NCBI GenBank assembly: GCA_028290545.1
Contig: JAQGJP010000089.1
Coordinates: forward strand, 1-37,150
Direction of reading: 5' to 3'
Length of the DNA: 37,150 nt
From: Rhizobium sp.
GTDB lineage: Bacteria > Pseudomonadota > Alphaproteobacteria > Rhizobiales > Rhizobiaceae
Notes under the pieces: model-generated
Database searches by the model: none
Told to the model about the DNA's origin: nothing
What the model saw: only the letters and a program-made list of their open reading frames with translations
In this document: positions 35,616-37,150 of the stretch, piece by piece
Position numbering within the stretch: the stretch's first letter is position 1
Layout of the letters: each line of letters opens with the position of its first letter
Position numbers and translations under genes: made by a program

Positions 35616-37055
35616 ATGGTCGCTCGGAAAGCGCTCGGCAAGAAAGTCAAGTCCGCAACTGCAATTCCTCCTGAGCCATCGCCGATGCTGTCGGGTTCGC
35701 GTGGCGTCGCCAACTGGAAGGAAGCTGCGGAATGGCTCCGGGCCCGAGGCATCGAGGATATAGAGTGCATCACCCCCGACCTCGCAGGGGTTGCCCGCGG
35801 CAAGATGATGCCATCGTCGAAATTCACCTCGAACACTTCACTTGCTCTGCCGTCGGCGATCTATCGGCACACGATCTCCGGTGAATATCCGGAAGAGACG
35901 GCGGATTTTCACTATGATTCCCGCGACAGCGACATCAAGCTGGTGCCGGATCTGTCGACGCTTTCGGTCGTGCCATGGGAAACCGATCCGACCGCGCAGG
36001 TGATCTGCGATATCGTCGATACGGAAGGCAAGGCGGTGTCCTATACGCCGCGCAACGTGCTCAAGCACGTTCTTTCGCTCTACAAGGATCGCGGCTGGAA
36101 GCCGGTCGTCGCACCGGAGATCGAATTCTATCTCGTCGCCAAGAACGACGATCCGGATTATCCATTGAAGCCGCCGCAGGGCCGCTCGGGACGTTCCATC
36201 CAGGGCGGGCAGGGCTATTCGATCGCCGGCATCAACGAGTTCGACGAACTGATCGACGATATCTACCACTTCTCGGCGGCCCAGGGGCTGGAGATCGATA
36301 CCCTGATCCACGAGGAAGGGCCGGCGCAGCTCGAAATCAACCTGCGCCACGGCGATCCGATAGAGCTTGCCGACCAGGTGTTCCTGTTCAAGCGCACGAT
36401 CCGCGAAGCGGCACTTGGCCACGGTATCTATGCGACTTTCATGGCCAAGCCGATGCAGGGGCAGGCGGGCTCGGCCATGCATATCCATCAGTCGGTGGTG
36501 AACGCCAGGACCGGCAAGAACATCTTCTCGAACCCTGACGGATCGGCCTCAAAGGAGTTCTACTCCTTCATCGGCGGCCAGCAGTTCTATGTGCCCAAGA
36601 CGCTGGTGATGATGGCGCCCTATGTGAACTCCTACCGGCGCCTGACGCCGGGCCAGTCATGCCCGGTCAACAATGCCTGGGGCAATGACAACCGCACGAC
36701 CGCCTTCCGGGTGCCCGTGTCCGACGCGGCCTCGCGGCGCGTGGAAAACCGCCTGCCGAGTTCGGACTCCAATCCCTATCTGGCCCTGGCCGCCTCGCTG
36801 GCAGCCGGGTGGCTGGGAATGACCAAGGGGCTCGTGCCGACGCCGCCATCCGACGGCGCGGCGAACGAAGGCTCGGTGGAATTGCCGCGCGGGCTTCTCG
36901 AAGGCGTGGCCCTGCTCGAAGCCGAGCCTGATCTGCGTGAGGTCTTCGGCAACGAATTCGTCGGCATGTATGCCGGCGTCAAGCGGGGCGAATTCGAGAC
37001 CTTCATGCAGGTGATCAGCCCCTGGGAGCGGGAATTTCTGCTGCTCAACGTGTGA
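35616..37055 (+). CDS. Glutamine synthetase family protein, PuuA-like
   Basis: This 479-aa protein has the glutamine synthetase fold and is related to gamma-glutamylpolyamine (putrescine) synthetases. Features are DLAGVARGKMMPSSKF near the start, the metal-binding APEIEFYLVA, GQAGSAMHIHQSV in the catalytic domain and NSYRRLTPGQSCPVNNAWGN. PuuA attaches glutamate to putrescine using ATP so that it can be oxidised by PuuB, which is encoded at 27504 on the other strand. True GlnA is excluded because the adenylylation-loop region and overall pattern differ. The start ATG 35616 lacks a strong ribosome binding site; the next in-frame ATG is at 35685. The first 25 residues look like a poorly conserved extension. 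Confidence 0.85.
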   Translation: MVARKALGKKVKSATAIPPEPSPMLSGSRGVANWKEAAEWLRARGIEDIECITPDLAGVARGKMMPSSKFTSNTSLALPSAIYRHTISGEYPEETADFHYDSRDSDIKLVPDLSTLSVVPWETDPTAQVICDIVDTEGKAVSYTPRNVLKHVLSLYKDRGWKPVVAPEIEFYLVAKNDDPDYPLKPPQGRSGRSIQGGQGYSIAGINEFDELIDDIYHFSAAQGLEIDTLIHEEGPAQLEINLRHGDPIELADQVFLFKRTIREAALGHGIYATFMAKPMQGQAGSAMHIHQSVVNARTGKNIFSNPDGSASKEFYSFIGGQQFYVPKTLVMMAPYVNSYRRLTPGQSCPVNNAWGNDNRTTAFRVPVSDAASRRVENRLPSSDSNPYLALAASLAAGWLGMTKGLVPTPPSDGAANEGSVELPRGLLEGVALLEAEPDLREVFGNEFVGMYAGVKRGEFETFMQVISPWEREFLLLNV

Positions 37056-37106
37056 ATAGGCTGGCTTCGGGGCCGATTATTGCAGGCAAACAGTCGCGGG
37101 GATTTG

Positions 37107-37131
37107 CGGCCCGGAGCAATCCGGGCCGTTT
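37107..37131 (+). terminator. Intrinsic terminator after the glutamine synthetase family gene
   Basis: CGGCCCGG (37107-37114) pairs with CCGGGCCG (37121-37128) over a 6-base loop, followed by TTT. It lies about 50 bases after the stop codon. The T run is short, so it may be a moderate terminator. Confidence 0.75.
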
Positions 37132-37150
37132 CCGTTATCTGCGGAATTTG

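Noticed and set aside
1..37150. Search for tRNA, rRNA, CRISPR, insertion sequence and phage signatures
   Set aside because: No cloverleaf pattern, repeat-spacer array, transposase, integrase or att-like repeat was seen by eye.

Overview
The window looks like chromosomal DNA of a Rhizobiaceae alphaproteobacterium (Rhizobium/Agrobacterium/Sinorhizobium lineage). The evidence is the rhizobial motility order motB-motC-fliK(motD)-lytic transglycosylase-ftcR(rem)-flgE-flgK-flgL-flaF-flbT-flgD-fliQ-flhA-fliR, the lineage-specific MotC and FtcR/Rem proteins, the zwf-pgl-edd order of the Entner-Doudoroff operon, and TTAA-N7-TTAA boxes of the CtrA type. I cannot fix the genus from sequence reading alone.

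Region 1 (1-19270, all + strand) is the 3' part of the flagellar cluster. It opens with a flagellin gene preceded by two CtrA-like boxes and followed by a structured 3' UTR. Next comes a tightly coupled motor and hook-length block: a FliH-like protein, MotB, MotC, FliK and an exported lytic transglycosylase. The OmpR-type regulator FtcR/Rem follows, again behind two CtrA-like boxes. Then come the hook and junction genes flgE-flgK-flgL, the flagellin regulators flaF-flbT, the hook cap gene flgD, and the export gate genes fliQ-flhA-fliR. Four small genes (FliJ-like, FlgJ rod-binding-domain-like, FlgN-like and a FliL-like membrane protein) end the cluster at a strong intrinsic terminator.

Region 2 (19271-22246, + strand) holds a WecG/TagA/CpsF glycosyltransferase, an unrecognised coiled-coil protein with a perfect CtrA-like box overlapping the preceding stop codon, and folD, which starts at TTG.

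Region 3 (22243-27383, - strand) is a probable five-gene unit, zwf-pgl-edd plus two paralogous GNAT acetyltransferases. It carries glucose-6-phosphate into the Entner-Doudoroff pathway.

Region 4 (27504-37150) has a PuuB-like FAD oxidoreductase (-) and a PuuA-like glutamine synthetase family protein (+), about 6.8 kb apart. Between them lie a ParDE-type toxin-antitoxin pair and two large paralogous methyl-accepting chemotaxis proteins (each 842 aa after start correction), plus a 47-aa single-span membrane protein.

I found no rRNA, tRNA, CRISPR array, insertion sequence or phage gene. Most of the window is well-known biology. The less described parts are the CtrA-box set, the cryptic small flagellar genes, the structured flagellin and flaF UTRs, the coiled-coil CtrA candidate, the GNAT pair coupled to edd, and the 47-aa protein.
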